Source: Lewinellaceae bacterium (lineage in GTDB: Bacteria > Bacteroidota > Bacteroidia > Chitinophagales > Saprospiraceae). Taken from it: DNA of 64,000 bases. Under the pieces are notes generated by a model. That model saw only the letters and a list, made by a program, of their open reading frames with translations, had not been told where the DNA came from and ran no database searches. The translations under genes were made by a program, and so were the position numbers. The stretch lies in NCBI GenBank assembly GCA_020636225.1, contig JACJYI010000006.1, positions 144,501 through 208,500 on the forward strand, written 5' to 3'. Every line of letters starts with the position of its first letter. The first letter of the stretch is position 1. Positions 32,907-42,545 of the stretch are shown here, in pieces.

Positions 32907-35120
32907 ATGAAATGCTATTTCAGTTTGCTTTTCCTGCTGCTTGCCACGGCGGGGATGGCCCAACTTCCCGATCTGCATGGGGTTGTGGCCAATGAAGATG
33001 ATGAAGTATTAGCTGGCGCAACCATCTGGTGGCAGGGTACAACCAATGCGGTCAATACCGGAGAGGACGGATCCTTCCAGATCTCCCGGCCGGATACCAC
33101 CGCGATCATCATGATCCAGTATGTGGGATACGAGGCAGCCAGCCTGGAAATTCTTCCCGAGGATCAGGATGTCTATATTACCCTGACCGGCGTGACAGTA
33201 CTGCAAGAGGTTGAAGTGACCGGCGAAGAGAAGGGGAACTATATCTCCACGCTGGGCACGCGGTATGTGGAAACGATTTCTTCCAATGAGTTGAAGAAGG
33301 CGGCCTGCTGCAATCTCGCCGAGAGCTTTGAGACCAATGCTTCGGTGGATATCGGTATGACCAACGCCGTCACCGGGGCATCCGAGGTCCAGATGCTGGG
33401 CTTGCGAGGGATCTATACACAGCTCCTGGTAGAGAACCGGACCGCGTTCAACGGCCTGGCCCAACCCTTTGCCCTGGAGTATATCCCGGGTACCTGGGTG
33501 GAATCGATCCAGATCTCCAAGGGGGCCAGTTCGGTAGCCAATGGACCTCAATGTATTACCGGCCAGATCAATACCGAGTTGGTCAAACCGACCACAGACC
33601 GCCCGTTCTTCATCAACCTGTTCGGCAACACGCTGGGCCGGATGGAAGGCAATCTACACCTCAACAAGGTGTGGAAGCCGACCCTCAGCACCGGACTTCT
33701 GGTGCACGCGAGTGGGCAGCAACAGGAGTGGGACCGGAATGAGGACCGATTCCTGGATATGCCCAGAAAGAAGCAGATCAACACGATGTACAGGATGTTC
33801 TATTCCATGGGAAATCTGGAGGGACAGTTCAATCTCCATGGTATCATGCATCGACAGGAGGGAGGACAATTGAGTTCGTTGGAGAATCCCTGGCGGATCA
33901 CCCAGAATAATGATCGGCTGGAAGGCTTTGGCAAGAATGGGATTGTGTTCAACACCGAACGGTACCAGAGTCTGGGATTGATCTACAATGCCTATGTGCA
34001 TCAGTACGATGGGCAATACGGTGTGCGAGATCATACAGGCTTGCAGCGGGGTGCCTATTTGAATTTGCTGTATAATGTGGAAGGAAAAACCCCGGAACAC
34101 TCCTTTGCCGCTGGAGCGAGCCATCAGGTGGATGATATCCAGGAAGATCTCTTCGGGGTGTCCTTTGACCGAAAGGACCAGATCAGCGGTGTCTTCACCC
34201 AGTACAGCTATGGGAAGGACATGCCGGATTGTGAGGCACCCTTCAGCCTGTCCAACAACGGAGGAATCATCGTTGGCGTTCGGGCGGATTATCACCAGCG
34301 GTTTGGATGGTTCATCACACCCCGGGTCAATGCCCGCCTGAACCTGGACGCCCAGACGGTGATCCGGGTATCGGCCGGACGCGGGTGGCGGAGTCCCAAT
34401 TTTCCACCTGACTGGCAGTCGATGCTCTTCAACAACTGGAAGCTGCAAGTCAGTGAGCGTTTGCTTCCGGAGGATGCCTGGGTGTTCGGCGCCAATCTGA
34501 CTAAAAGTTTCCTGATGGGGACCAGGATATGGAGCGTGGTATTGGACGCCTTCCACACCCGGTTTACCAATCAGGTAGTGATGGACATGGAATCCACCCA
34601 TACCGTGATCCAGCTGTACAACCTGGATGGTCGATCGTACAGCAACAGCTTACTGGCATTGGTCAACATGGAGTTTATGGATGGGTTATCCGGCAAGGTG
34701 GCCTGGAAATATAATGAGGTCAAGACGACCTACCAGGGCCAAGTGGCGTCGTTGCCCATGGTTCCCTTGCACCGGGTCCTGGTCTCTGCGGATTATGCTA
34801 CGCCCAACGAACAGTGGCGATTCAATCTGACCGCGCAGGGTATTGGTTCGATGCGGTTGCCCACCCACGATGGTTTTCCTCCTGAATTGGTGGTCAACTC
34901 GCCGCAGAACTCACCAGAGTATATGCTGCTCAGCGGACAGGTTAACTGGGTCCGTGGCAACCTGGATATCTATCTGGGAGGCGAGAACCTGGGGAACGTC
35001 ACCCAGCCCTTTCCGATCATCGACTGGCAGAACCCGGGAAGCGAGCATTTTGATGCATCACGGGTCTATGCGCCGGTGATCGGCACCAGAGTTTACATGG
35101 GTATCAGGTATTCCCTTTGA
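32907..35120 (+). CDS. TonB-dependent receptor with carboxypeptidase-regulatory N-domain
   Basis: 737 aa outer-membrane transporter. Signal peptide to about residue 18, a CarboxypepD_reg-like beta-sandwich (about 20-95, LHGVVANEDDEVLAGATIWW), a plug domain (about 100-225) with ASEVQMLGLRGIYTQLLVENRT and IQISKGASSVANGPQCITG, then a barrel ending in Y-S-L. An unusual KKAACCNLAESFETN in the plug puts two Cys near the energised region, as in receptors I associate with heavy-metal loci. The preceding Cys-rich gene (70 bp upstream, same strand) supports a metal substrate such as copper. Closed by a terminator. Confidence 0.9.
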   Translation: MKCYFSLLFLLLATAGMAQLPDLHGVVANEDDEVLAGATIWWQGTTNAVNTGEDGSFQISRPDTTAIIMIQYVGYEAASLEILPEDQDVYITLTGVTVLQEVEVTGEEKGNYISTLGTRYVETISSNELKKAACCNLAESFETNASVDIGMTNAVTGASEVQMLGLRGIYTQLLVENRTAFNGLAQPFALEYIPGTWVESIQISKGASSVANGPQCITGQINTELVKPTTDRPFFINLFGNTLGRMEGNLHLNKVWKPTLSTGLLVHASGQQQEWDRNEDRFLDMPRKKQINTMYRMFYSMGNLEGQFNLHGIMHRQEGGQLSSLENPWRITQNNDRLEGFGKNGIVFNTERYQSLGLIYNAYVHQYDGQYGVRDHTGLQRGAYLNLLYNVEGKTPEHSFAAGASHQVDDIQEDLFGVSFDRKDQISGVFTQYSYGKDMPDCEAPFSLSNNGGIIVGVRADYHQRFGWFITPRVNARLNLDAQTVIRVSAGRGWRSPNFPPDWQSMLFNNWKLQVSERLLPEDAWVFGANLTKSFLMGTRIWSVVLDAFHTRFTNQVVMDMESTHTVIQLYNLDGRSYSNSLLALVNMEFMDGLSGKVAWKYNEVKTTYQGQVASLPMVPLHRVLVSADYATPNEQWRFNLTAQGIGSMRLPTHDGFPPELVVNSPQNSPEYMLLSGQVNWVRGNLDIYLGGENLGNVTQPFPIIDWQNPGSEHFDASRVYAPVIGTRVYMGIRYSL

Positions 35121-35128
35121 TCAGGGAT

Positions 35129-35162
35129 AAAAAAAGCCAGGTCATCTGACCCGGCTTTTTTT
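35129..35162. terminator. Bidirectional terminator between TonB receptor and mscL
   Basis: Seven A, stem GCC-GGTC / GACC-GGC with one A-C mismatch and ATCT loop, then T-run; convergent genes on both sides. Confidence 0.9.
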
Positions 35163-35181
35163 TATTCGATCAGTTCAGTGA

Positions 35182-35592
35182 TTACTTCTTCAGCAAATCG
35201 CGGATCTGTGCGAGCAGTTCTTCTGTGGTTGGCCCGGCTGGAGCAGTGGGAGCTTCCTCCTCCTTCTTTTTTTGAGCTGCCTCGGCAGCCTTCACCACCA
35301 TGAAGATGGAAGCTGCAATGATCAGGAAGTTGATGATCTGCTGGATGAAGTTGCCATACTTGATGGAAACAGCTTCCTTGATGATCTCTCCATTCTGCCC
35401 CATTTCAGCAGCGCTGATCTCCAGGGCAAGATTGGAAAAATCTACGCCACCTAGCAACATCCCGACAGGTGGGAGGATAATGTCATTGGTGAAAGAAGTG
35501 ACAATGGCTCCGAATGCACCGGCAATGATCACTGCAACGGCCAGGTCGAGCACGTTGCCCTTCATAATGAATGCCTTGAAATCTTTCCACAT
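35182..35592 (-). CDS. mscL: Large-conductance mechanosensitive channel MscL
   Basis: 136-aa pore protein that opens on membrane tension to release osmolytes. TM1 (VLDLAVAVIIAGAFGAIVTSF) and TM2 (FIQQIINFLIIAASIFMVV) flank a periplasmic loop; the N-terminal FKAFIMKGNVLDLAVAV is the family signature, and the C-terminal helical bundle ends in LLAQIRDLLKK. Own transcription unit between two terminators. Confidence 0.97.
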   Translation of the reverse strand: MWKDFKAFIMKGNVLDLAVAVIIAGAFGAIVTSFTNDIILPPVGMLLGGVDFSNLALEISAAEMGQNGEIIKEAVSIKYGNFIQQIINFLIIAASIFMVVKAAEAAQKKKEEEAPTAPAGPTTEELLAQIRDLLKK

Positions 35593-35631
35593 GGTTGAGT
35601 TTCTTTTTGTGTTTGAGAATAAGCGAATATA

Positions 35632-35663
35632 AAAAACCCTGACTGAGAACAGTCAGGGTTTTT
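35632..35663 (-). terminator. Terminator of the aconitase gene
   Basis: Perfect 14-bp inverted repeat (AAAAACCCTGACTG and complement, AGAA loop) with the A-run on the plus side, hence a T-run for minus-strand transcription leaving acn. Confidence 0.9.
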
Positions 35664-35685
35664 CGATTACCTGTAGCAGAGATGC

Positions 35686-37980
35686 TCAGATCTGACCGAA
35701 GTCCCGACGGATCTTGTTCAGTGCTGATCCTTCCTTCAGCCATTCAATCTGGGCGGCATTATAGGTATGATTGACCTGGAACCGGTCCTCAGTGCCGTCC
35801 CGGTGTCGAAGCACGATGGTCAGGGGCTGGCCTGGTGCCATGTGTTCTACTCCCTGGATATCGATCAGGTCATCCTGCCGGATCTTGTCATAATCGGCCG
35901 GATTGGCAAAGGTCAGGGCCAGCATGCCCTGCTTCTTCAGGTTGGTCTCGTGGATCCGGGCAAATGATTTGACGATCACGGCCTTGACGCCCAGGAAACG
36001 GGGTTGCATGGCCGCATGTTCGCGACTGGAGCCTTCGCCATAATTCTCCTCTCCAAACACCACGGTGCCAATGCCGGCCGCCTTGTACTTGCGAGCGGAG
36101 TCAGGTACCGGCAGGAACGTCGCTTCTGTCGGTGAATCAGCGTAGTTGGCGACATTGTTCGTCTCGTCATTGAACGCATTGATCGCCCCGATGAACGAGT
36201 TGTTGGAGATGTTCTCCAGATGACCGCGGAATTTCAGCCATGGACCAGCCATGGAAATGTGATCCGTCGTGCATTTTCCCTTGGCTTTGATCAGGATGCG
36301 CATGCCTGTAATCTCCGCAGGGACGATCGGCGTGAACGGAGTCAGCAGCTGCAGACGATTGGATTCGGCTGCCACCTGGACATTCACCTTGGACCCATCC
36401 TCTGCAGGGGCCTGGAATCCGGCATCTTCCACATCAAATCCCCTGGGAGGCAATTCCACTCCCGAGGGCGGGTCCAACCTGACCGTTTCGCCAGCTTCGT
36501 TAACCAGGGTATCGGTCAGGGGATTGAAGGACAGGTCACCTGCAATGGCCATGGCGGTGACGATCTCGGGCGACGCCACAAACGATCTGGTTTGCGGGTT
36601 GCCATCGTTTCTCTTCGAAAAGTTCCGATTGAAGGAAGTGATGATGGAATTCGCCCGGGTAGGATCATCTGTGTGGCGGGCCCATTGGCCAATGCATGGG
36701 CCGCAGGCATTCGCCAGCACGACACCACCCATTTCCTCGAATGCTTCCAATTGGCCATCTCTCGCGACCGTATACCGGATCTGTTCGGATCCGGGAGTCA
36801 CGGTGAATTCCGATTTGACCTTCAGGTTCTTGGCCACTGCCTGACGAGCGATGGAAGCTGCGCGATCCAGGTCCTCATAGGATGAGTTGGTGCAGGAGCC
36901 GATCAGGCCGACTTCGAGCTTTTGCGGGTATCCATTCTCCTTGACCGCCTCGGCGAACCTGCTGATAGGCCAGGCCAGGTCTGGCGTGTAAGGGCCGTTG
37001 ATGTGCGGCTCCAGGGTAGAGAGGTCGATCTCGATCACCTGGTCAAAGTACTTTTCCGGTTCCTCATAGCAGGCGGCATCGCCGGTGAGATGCTCGGCGA
37101 TCCCGTCGGCCAGATCGGCGACTTCCGCACGGCCGGTATGGCGCAGGTAGCGACTCATGGCTTCATCATAACCAAAGGTCGATGTCGTAGCGCCGATCTC
37201 CGCTCCCATGTTACAGATGGTCCCCTTTCCGGTACAGGACAGGGACTGGGCACCGGGTCCGAAATATTCGACAATGGCTCCAGTGCCTCCTTTTACCGTG
37301 AGGATACCGGCCACTTTCAGGATCACATCCTTGGAGGATGTCCAACCGTTCAGTTTTCCGGTCAGCTTCACGCCGATCAGTTTCGGCATCTTGAGTTCCC
37401 AGGCCATACCCGACATGACGTCGTTGGCATCGGCACCTCCGACCCCGATGGCGACCATACCCAGTCCACCGGCATTGGGCGTGTGGCTGTCCGTGCCGAT
37501 CATCATCCCGCCGGGAAACGCGTAGTTCTCCAGGACGATCTGGTGAATGATCCCCGCACCGGGTTTCCAGAATCCGATCCCGTACTTGTTGGATACGGTG
37601 GACAAGAAGTCAAAGACCTCCTTGTTGACATCCAGGGACTTTTTCAGGTCGGCATTGGCTCCTTCCTCGGCCAGGATCAGGTGATCACAGTGGACGGTCG
37701 AGGGGACAGCCGTGGTGGCACGTCCGCACATCATGAACTGAAGGAGGGCCATCTGGGCGGTGGCATCCTGCATGGCCACACGGTCGGGTGCAAAGAAGAC
37801 ATAGTCCTTTCCCCGGTGGTAGGGTTGCAGGGGCGAATCCGCATGAAGATGACTGTACAGGATCTTTTCAGCCAGGGGAAGAGGACGGCCGAGCATCTTG
37901 CGGGCTGCATCAATCTTGCCGGGCATGGCCTGATAGACAGACCGGATCATATCGAGATCGAACACCATGGAGCGCTTCAT
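35686..37980 (-). CDS. acn: Aconitate hydratase (mitochondrial-type aconitase)
   Basis: TCA-cycle [4Fe-4S] enzyme interconverting citrate and isocitrate. 764 aa, the mitochondrial Aco2-like class found in Bacteroidota, shorter than AcnA/AcnB. Cluster ligands are in LIGSCTNSSYEDL and ANACGPCIGQW; substrate-binding text includes IGTDSHTPNAGGLG and, in the swivel domain, GEENYGEGSSREHAA. The open frame extends 12 codons upstream, but MKRSMVFDLDMI is the natural start. Confidence 0.97.
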   Translation of the reverse strand: MKRSMVFDLDMIRSVYQAMPGKIDAARKMLGRPLPLAEKILYSHLHADSPLQPYHRGKDYVFFAPDRVAMQDATAQMALLQFMMCGRATTAVPSTVHCDHLILAEEGANADLKKSLDVNKEVFDFLSTVSNKYGIGFWKPGAGIIHQIVLENYAFPGGMMIGTDSHTPNAGGLGMVAIGVGGADANDVMSGMAWELKMPKLIGVKLTGKLNGWTSSKDVILKVAGILTVKGGTGAIVEYFGPGAQSLSCTGKGTICNMGAEIGATTSTFGYDEAMSRYLRHTGRAEVADLADGIAEHLTGDAACYEEPEKYFDQVIEIDLSTLEPHINGPYTPDLAWPISRFAEAVKENGYPQKLEVGLIGSCTNSSYEDLDRAASIARQAVAKNLKVKSEFTVTPGSEQIRYTVARDGQLEAFEEMGGVVLANACGPCIGQWARHTDDPTRANSIITSFNRNFSKRNDGNPQTRSFVASPEIVTAMAIAGDLSFNPLTDTLVNEAGETVRLDPPSGVELPPRGFDVEDAGFQAPAEDGSKVNVQVAAESNRLQLLTPFTPIVPAEITGMRILIKAKGKCTTDHISMAGPWLKFRGHLENISNNSFIGAINAFNDETNNVANYADSPTEATFLPVPDSARKYKAAGIGTVVFGEENYGEGSSREHAAMQPRFLGVKAVIVKSFARIHETNLKKQGMLALTFANPADYDKIRQDDLIDIQGVEHMAPGQPLTIVLRHRDGTEDRFQVNHTYNAAQIEWLKEGSALNKIRRDFGQI

Positions 37981-37992
37981 TTTGTGAGGGTG

Positions 37993-38000
37993 CAAAGGTA
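37993..38000 (-). promoter_or_regulatory. -7 box of aconitase
   Basis: TACCTTTG on the minus strand, 12 nt before the ATG at 37980; no clear -33. Confidence 0.55.
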
Positions 38001-38077
38001 AAGAATCTTCAGGCAAGCTGCCTGATCATGAAACGTCATACCCGCCAAAATGATCACGCCAGCCCCGGAAATCGATC

Positions 38078-40261
38078 CTAGAACCGGTAGTGGATCGATC
38101 CACTGAAATATCGGGGCAAGCCCAGACGGATGCCCTGTGGTCTTCTGGTGGCGATATATCGCTCATTGCTGACGTTCTTGACACTTGCACCCAATTCGAT
38201 CGATGTACCTGGAATGACCCACCAGGCCGTCACATCATGCACCCAGAAGGACGCGATTTGTCCGGTGCGACCGTTGGGGTGAGCCTCCATCTGGTTGAGT
38301 TCATCGGTAAATTGGTCTCCCGTAAATCGACTGGTCCACTGCATGCCCAACTGACCTTTCCACAGATAGCGCAGGGACATGTTGGCCGTGATCTCGGGCG
38401 CATAGGGCGTGCGATGTCCCTTGATATTCACCGGTACCCCATCCGATTCGATCCACCGATCGGATGAATACTCGGCCCGGAGAAGGGTGGTGGAGGCGCC
38501 CAGGTCCAGCTGATGTCCGGCAGGCAGAAACTCACCGAGACGGATCTGGCCGCCTGCCTCCAGACCGTAATGCAGGGTCGCCCCTCCATTGACCAGGCCC
38601 GATCCGGTTCCACCCGAAGATTCCGACACCGGAATGATCTGATTGGCAAAATCCATGTAGAAGAAGGTACACTCGGCATCCCACCAGGATGGGCCGGCAT
38701 GACGGATCCCGATCTCTGTGTTCCAGCTGGTCTCGGCATCCAGGATGAGGGCCTCACCAGCCGAGGTGACGGCGTCCTTGATGCGGGGTGGGGCAAATCC
38801 GCGATGGATTCCGGAAAAGAAGGTCCAGCCCGGGGCCAGGGTGAGGTTTACCCCGATGCCGGGAATGAGGGTAAGGAGATCGGATCCGGCGACAATGGAG
38901 GTATCCCTCGCCACACCCTGAAAGACATTGCGTCGAATATCGCGTTCATAGCTGAATGCTTCTGCCCGCAATCCTGTTGTGACAGACAATCGCTGGCTGA
39001 CCATCCACCGATTCTGAGCAAAGAGGCTGCCCGCCAGTCCCATCCGTACCTCGTCCTGGACCAGGGCTCCGGAGGCGGCATCGCGCAGGGTTCCGTTGAC
39101 TCGTTGTTCATAGGCCGTTTCCACCATCAGCCTGGCACCTCCTTCCAGCACCTGGCTGATGCCCAGCAGTTGATGAGGATGATGGACCCGGCTTTCCAGG
39201 CCACCCACCTCAAACTGGCGGTTCCGATGTCCATTGCTTTCCAGCATGGTCACAGATCCACCGGGAATGGAACTGTCTCCCCAGGTCACGCCGGTTGCAT
39301 TGGCCGCATCCGGGTTGCTGCTGAAATCCTGGCGCTGCCAGTTCCGTGTCGTCGTATAGCCAAACAGGGTGGTCTGCAAATAGCTCTTTCTTCCAAAGTC
39401 CCAGGTGTGCGCCACGCTGGCCGCATATCGCCGGACTTCTAGCTGATCGTCGGGGGCCATGGCCACAAAATCCTGGTCACCTCGATCGTACATGGTCTGG
39501 GTAAGACCGATATAGGTCGCGTCGGACCATTCATCATAGACGCCGATTTTGGCGGACAACCGGGCAGATGGACTGACACGGAAGGTGAATTTGCCGGACA
39601 GGTCGTTGATGCGGTATCCGCTGTAGGCCAGCCGGTCCGCCTGCTTGTGTACCATGTGGATCAGGTAACCCGTCTGTCCTGTGGAACCACCATAGCTGGC
39701 TTGCGCATGGAAGAGGCCGCCTTCACCCAACCGTAGCCGAAGATCTCCCCGGCCATCTTCCGGCGGGTCCATGGTCTGGTAGTTGATCACGCCACCAATG
39801 GTCTGCGGTCCGTATAGGATCTGCCCGCTGCCTTTCAGTACTTCGACCCCTTTCATGCGTTCGATGGCCGGCGTATAGTACATTTCTGGTTCGCCATAAG
39901 GGCCCAAGGCAACGGGGATACCGTCTTCCATGACCAGGACCGAGCGACTGCGGTCGGGGTCCAGTCCGCGGATCCCCAGGTTCATGCGTAGCCCGGCACC
40001 CTCCTCATCCACCACATGGACACCGGTGATAGTGCGAAAGGCATCGTTGCCACTCAGTGGTGCCAGGGCATGCAGGTCGGCCTGCTTCAGTTGGTCCGCA
40101 GATCCGGGAGTGAATTGAAACAGTCCATCCTGACTGCCGAGGACGGTGATGGCCATGAGCGTCTGTTCGGACGGAATCGAGTCTGACACACTGGATTGAG
40201 CCAGCAAGAATCCCGGGAGAAGAACAAAGGAGAACAGCATGGACGGAATCTGTACGCGCAT
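38078..40261 (-). CDS. FecA-like TonB-dependent receptor
   Basis: 727-aa outer-membrane receptor without the carboxypeptidase-regulatory domain of SusC-type proteins. Signal peptide (SMLFSFVLLPGFLLAQ), TonB box region, plug (about 55-165) with RMNLGIRGLDPDRSRSVLVMEDGIPV and the conserved VEVLKGSGQILYGPQTIGGVINY, and a barrel ending HYRF. The plug pattern resembles ferric-citrate and siderophore receptors (FecA group). The ORF begins at a TTG (40270), but ATG 40261 is the better start; a Fur-box-like palindrome sits 8 bp upstream. Iron uptake is the best guess. Confidence 0.9.
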   Translation of the reverse strand: MRVQIPSMLFSFVLLPGFLLAQSSVSDSIPSEQTLMAITVLGSQDGLFQFTPGSADQLKQADLHALAPLSGNDAFRTITGVHVVDEEGAGLRMNLGIRGLDPDRSRSVLVMEDGIPVALGPYGEPEMYYTPAIERMKGVEVLKGSGQILYGPQTIGGVINYQTMDPPEDGRGDLRLRLGEGGLFHAQASYGGSTGQTGYLIHMVHKQADRLAYSGYRINDLSGKFTFRVSPSARLSAKIGVYDEWSDATYIGLTQTMYDRGDQDFVAMAPDDQLEVRRYAASVAHTWDFGRKSYLQTTLFGYTTTRNWQRQDFSSNPDAANATGVTWGDSSIPGGSVTMLESNGHRNRQFEVGGLESRVHHPHQLLGISQVLEGGARLMVETAYEQRVNGTLRDAASGALVQDEVRMGLAGSLFAQNRWMVSQRLSVTTGLRAEAFSYERDIRRNVFQGVARDTSIVAGSDLLTLIPGIGVNLTLAPGWTFFSGIHRGFAPPRIKDAVTSAGEALILDAETSWNTEIGIRHAGPSWWDAECTFFYMDFANQIIPVSESSGGTGSGLVNGGATLHYGLEAGGQIRLGEFLPAGHQLDLGASTTLLRAEYSSDRWIESDGVPVNIKGHRTPYAPEITANMSLRYLWKGQLGMQWTSRFTGDQFTDELNQMEAHPNGRTGQIASFWVHDVTAWWVIPGTSIELGASVKNVSNERYIATRRPQGIRLGLPRYFSGSIHYRF

Positions 40262-40269
40262 ATGTTTCA

Positions 40270-40288
40270 ATTTAGACTAATTATAAAT
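40270..40288 (-). promoter_or_regulatory. Candidate Fur box of the FecA-like receptor
   Basis: ATTTAGACTAATTATAAAT, a 19-bp sequence palindromic at 7 of 9 pairs and close to the ATTTAGA-TAAT-TCTAAAT type of iron box. It overlaps where the -7 element of the receptor promoter should be. No Fur gene is in the window. Confidence 0.55.
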
Positions 40289-40418
40289 AGCGACCCAAAA
40301 GTAATCGATTCACAGAATTGGCAATGAGCATGTGTCAGAATTTGGAGATGATTTCCGTCAACCTGTCTCAGCCCGCCCTTTTTGCAGAAGGATCACTGCT
40401 GAATGCACGAGGAGATAG

Positions 40419-40426
40419 TAGATTTG
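40419..40426 (+). promoter_or_regulatory. -7 box of the M13 peptidase gene
   Basis: TAGATTTG, 17 nt before the ATG at 40444; ACTG stands at the -33 distance (20 nt). Confidence 0.5.
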
Positions 40427-40443
40427 CAGCCTCAATTGTCGCC

Positions 40444-42495
40444 ATGCGCTATACACTCATTATCCTGGCAATCCTGTTGTTTGGTCAGGCTGGTTATACT
40501 CAAAACGAACCTTCTATGCCGTCAACCACCTATCTGGATCTTTCGCTGATGGACCGTTCCGTCAATCCGGCGGATGATTTTTTTCGATATGTCAACGGGA
40601 AGTGGCTGGATGAGACCACGATTCCCGATGATCGGGAACGCTGGGGAAGTTTTGACGAACTGCGCAAGAACACCGATGCCAATACCCTGAAGGTCCTGGA
40701 AGCGGCCATCGCCTCAGGTGCCTATCCCCGCGATACGGACCAGGGGAAAGCGGCTCTTTTCTTCCAGACTGGGATGGCCGTTGAGCAGATCGATGCCGAT
40801 GGCCTCAGGCCCATCCAGGATATCCTCGCCCGGGTGGACCAGATCCGCAACCGGGATGACCTGACCGGGATATTGATCCAGTTGAAATGGGCAGGGGCCG
40901 GACCATTCGTGGATTTCGGTATCAGTCCCGACCTGAAGAACAGTACCATGTATTCCGTTCAGGTAGGTACCGCTGACCTGGGATTGCCGGAACGGGATTA
41001 CTACACCAAGGAGGACTCCGCTTCTGTAGCCTTGCGACAGGATTACCAGCGGCACATTGCCAGAATGCTCGGTTTCCTGGGTCAGGATCAAGATCGCGCC
41101 GAAGCTGCCTCCCGACGCATCCTCGCGTTGGAGACCCGGATGGCGGAACGTCTGATGACCAAGGAGGAACGCCGGAATCCCTACAGCCGGTATCATCCCA
41201 TGACCATGGCCGAGTTGGCCGAGCTGGTCCCCGAGTTTGATTGGAAAACATATTTCCAACCATTCGGCCTGGATGGACTGGAGACCATTATCGTTAGTCA
41301 GCCGGCCTACCTCGAGCGTTTCAATGAGATCCTTCGGGAGAACCAGGTAGAATCCTGGAAGGATTACCTCCGTTGGACCATCCTCAACGGGGCAGCTGCC
41401 TACCTGAGCACGGAGGTGAGTGAGGCGAATTTTGACTTCTTCGGCAAACGACTTCGGGGCTTGCAAACCATGCGGCCCCGGGAAGAGCGGGTGTTGGGTA
41501 TCCTGAACCAGACCATTGGCGAGGCGGTTGGCAAGTTGTACGTGGATGCCTATTTTCCACCGGAAGCCAAGGCCAGTGCCCAGGACATGGTCACCAATAT
41601 CCTGGAGGCCTTTCACGATCGCATCCTGGCATTGGACTGGATGTCGGATACCACCAAGGAAAAGGCCATTGCCAAGTTGGGCACATTTACGGTCAAGATC
41701 GGATATCCAGACCAATGGAAGGACTATGCCGAACTGACTGTGAAGGGGTACGATGAGGGCGGGTCATATCTACAGAATCTGATGATGGCGACCAAATGGA
41801 ACCTGAAGGAGGACCTGGGCAAGCTGGGCAAGGAGGTTGACCGCTCGGAATGGTTTATGAGCCCTCAGGTCGTCAATGCCTATTACAATCCGCTGTATAA
41901 TGAGATCGTTTTCCCCGCGGCTATTCTCCAGCCTCCATTTTATGATTATCGGGCCGATGAGGCTGTCAACTACGGTGGCATCGGTGCCGTGATCGGACAT
42001 GAGATCAGCCATGGGTTTGATGACCAGGGGAGTCAGTTCGACGAGTCGGGGAACCTGAACAATTGGTGGACCGATGGTGACCGGGAGAGATTTTCGGAGC
42101 GAAATCGCAAATTGATCGATCAGTTCAATGCCTTCGAACCCTTGCCTGGAGTGACGGTCAATGGTGAATTTACCCTGGGAGAGAATATCGGTGATCTGGG
42201 TGGGGTCAATGTAGCGTATTCCGGGCTGCAGAAATTCTACAACAAGCATGGCCGTCCCGACCGGATCGACGGATTTACCGGGGAACAGCGATTCTTCCTG
42301 TCCTGGGGTACGATCTGGCGAACCAAGATCCGGGATCAGGCCCTGAAAACGCAGATCGCCACCGATCCACATGCTCCGGGTCAGTATCGTGCCATCGGCC
42401 CTCTGGTCAATATGCCGGAATTCTATGAGGCATTCGATGTATCCGAAGAGAACCAATTATACCGGGACGAGGCCAGTCGGGTCAGGATCTGGTAA
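40444..42495 (+). CDS. M13-family metallopeptidase (neprilysin/PepO-like)
   Basis: 683-aa zinc endopeptidase that cleaves peptides, probably in the periplasm. Signal peptide (LIILAILLFGQAGYTQ) directly after ATG 40444; upstream open frame (to 40318) includes the promoter and is not coding. Zinc motif HEISH at 519-523 and the GENIGDLGG motif with ligand E580 and D584 are complete; the substrate motif NAYYNP and the terminal W typical of M13 proteins are present. It is transcribed divergently from the iron receptor and followed by folA, with no obvious functional link. Confidence 0.94.
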   Translation: MRYTLIILAILLFGQAGYTQNEPSMPSTTYLDLSLMDRSVNPADDFFRYVNGKWLDETTIPDDRERWGSFDELRKNTDANTLKVLEAAIASGAYPRDTDQGKAALFFQTGMAVEQIDADGLRPIQDILARVDQIRNRDDLTGILIQLKWAGAGPFVDFGISPDLKNSTMYSVQVGTADLGLPERDYYTKEDSASVALRQDYQRHIARMLGFLGQDQDRAEAASRRILALETRMAERLMTKEERRNPYSRYHPMTMAELAELVPEFDWKTYFQPFGLDGLETIIVSQPAYLERFNEILRENQVESWKDYLRWTILNGAAAYLSTEVSEANFDFFGKRLRGLQTMRPREERVLGILNQTIGEAVGKLYVDAYFPPEAKASAQDMVTNILEAFHDRILALDWMSDTTKEKAIAKLGTFTVKIGYPDQWKDYAELTVKGYDEGGSYLQNLMMATKWNLKEDLGKLGKEVDRSEWFMSPQVVNAYYNPLYNEIVFPAAILQPPFYDYRADEAVNYGGIGAVIGHEISHGFDDQGSQFDESGNLNNWWTDGDRERFSERNRKLIDQFNAFEPLPGVTVNGEFTLGENIGDLGGVNVAYSGLQKFYNKHGRPDRIDGFTGEQRFFLSWGTIWRTKIRDQALKTQIATDPHAPGQYRAIGPLVNMPEFYEAFDVSEENQLYRDEASRVRIW

Positions 42496-42545
42496 GTTCT
42501 ATGTCGATTCTGAAATCATCCGAAACACCCTAACCAGTCTGCAAC

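Noticed and set aside
36922..38001. 359-codon plus-strand frame opposite aconitase
   Set aside because: Antisense shadow of a certain gene.
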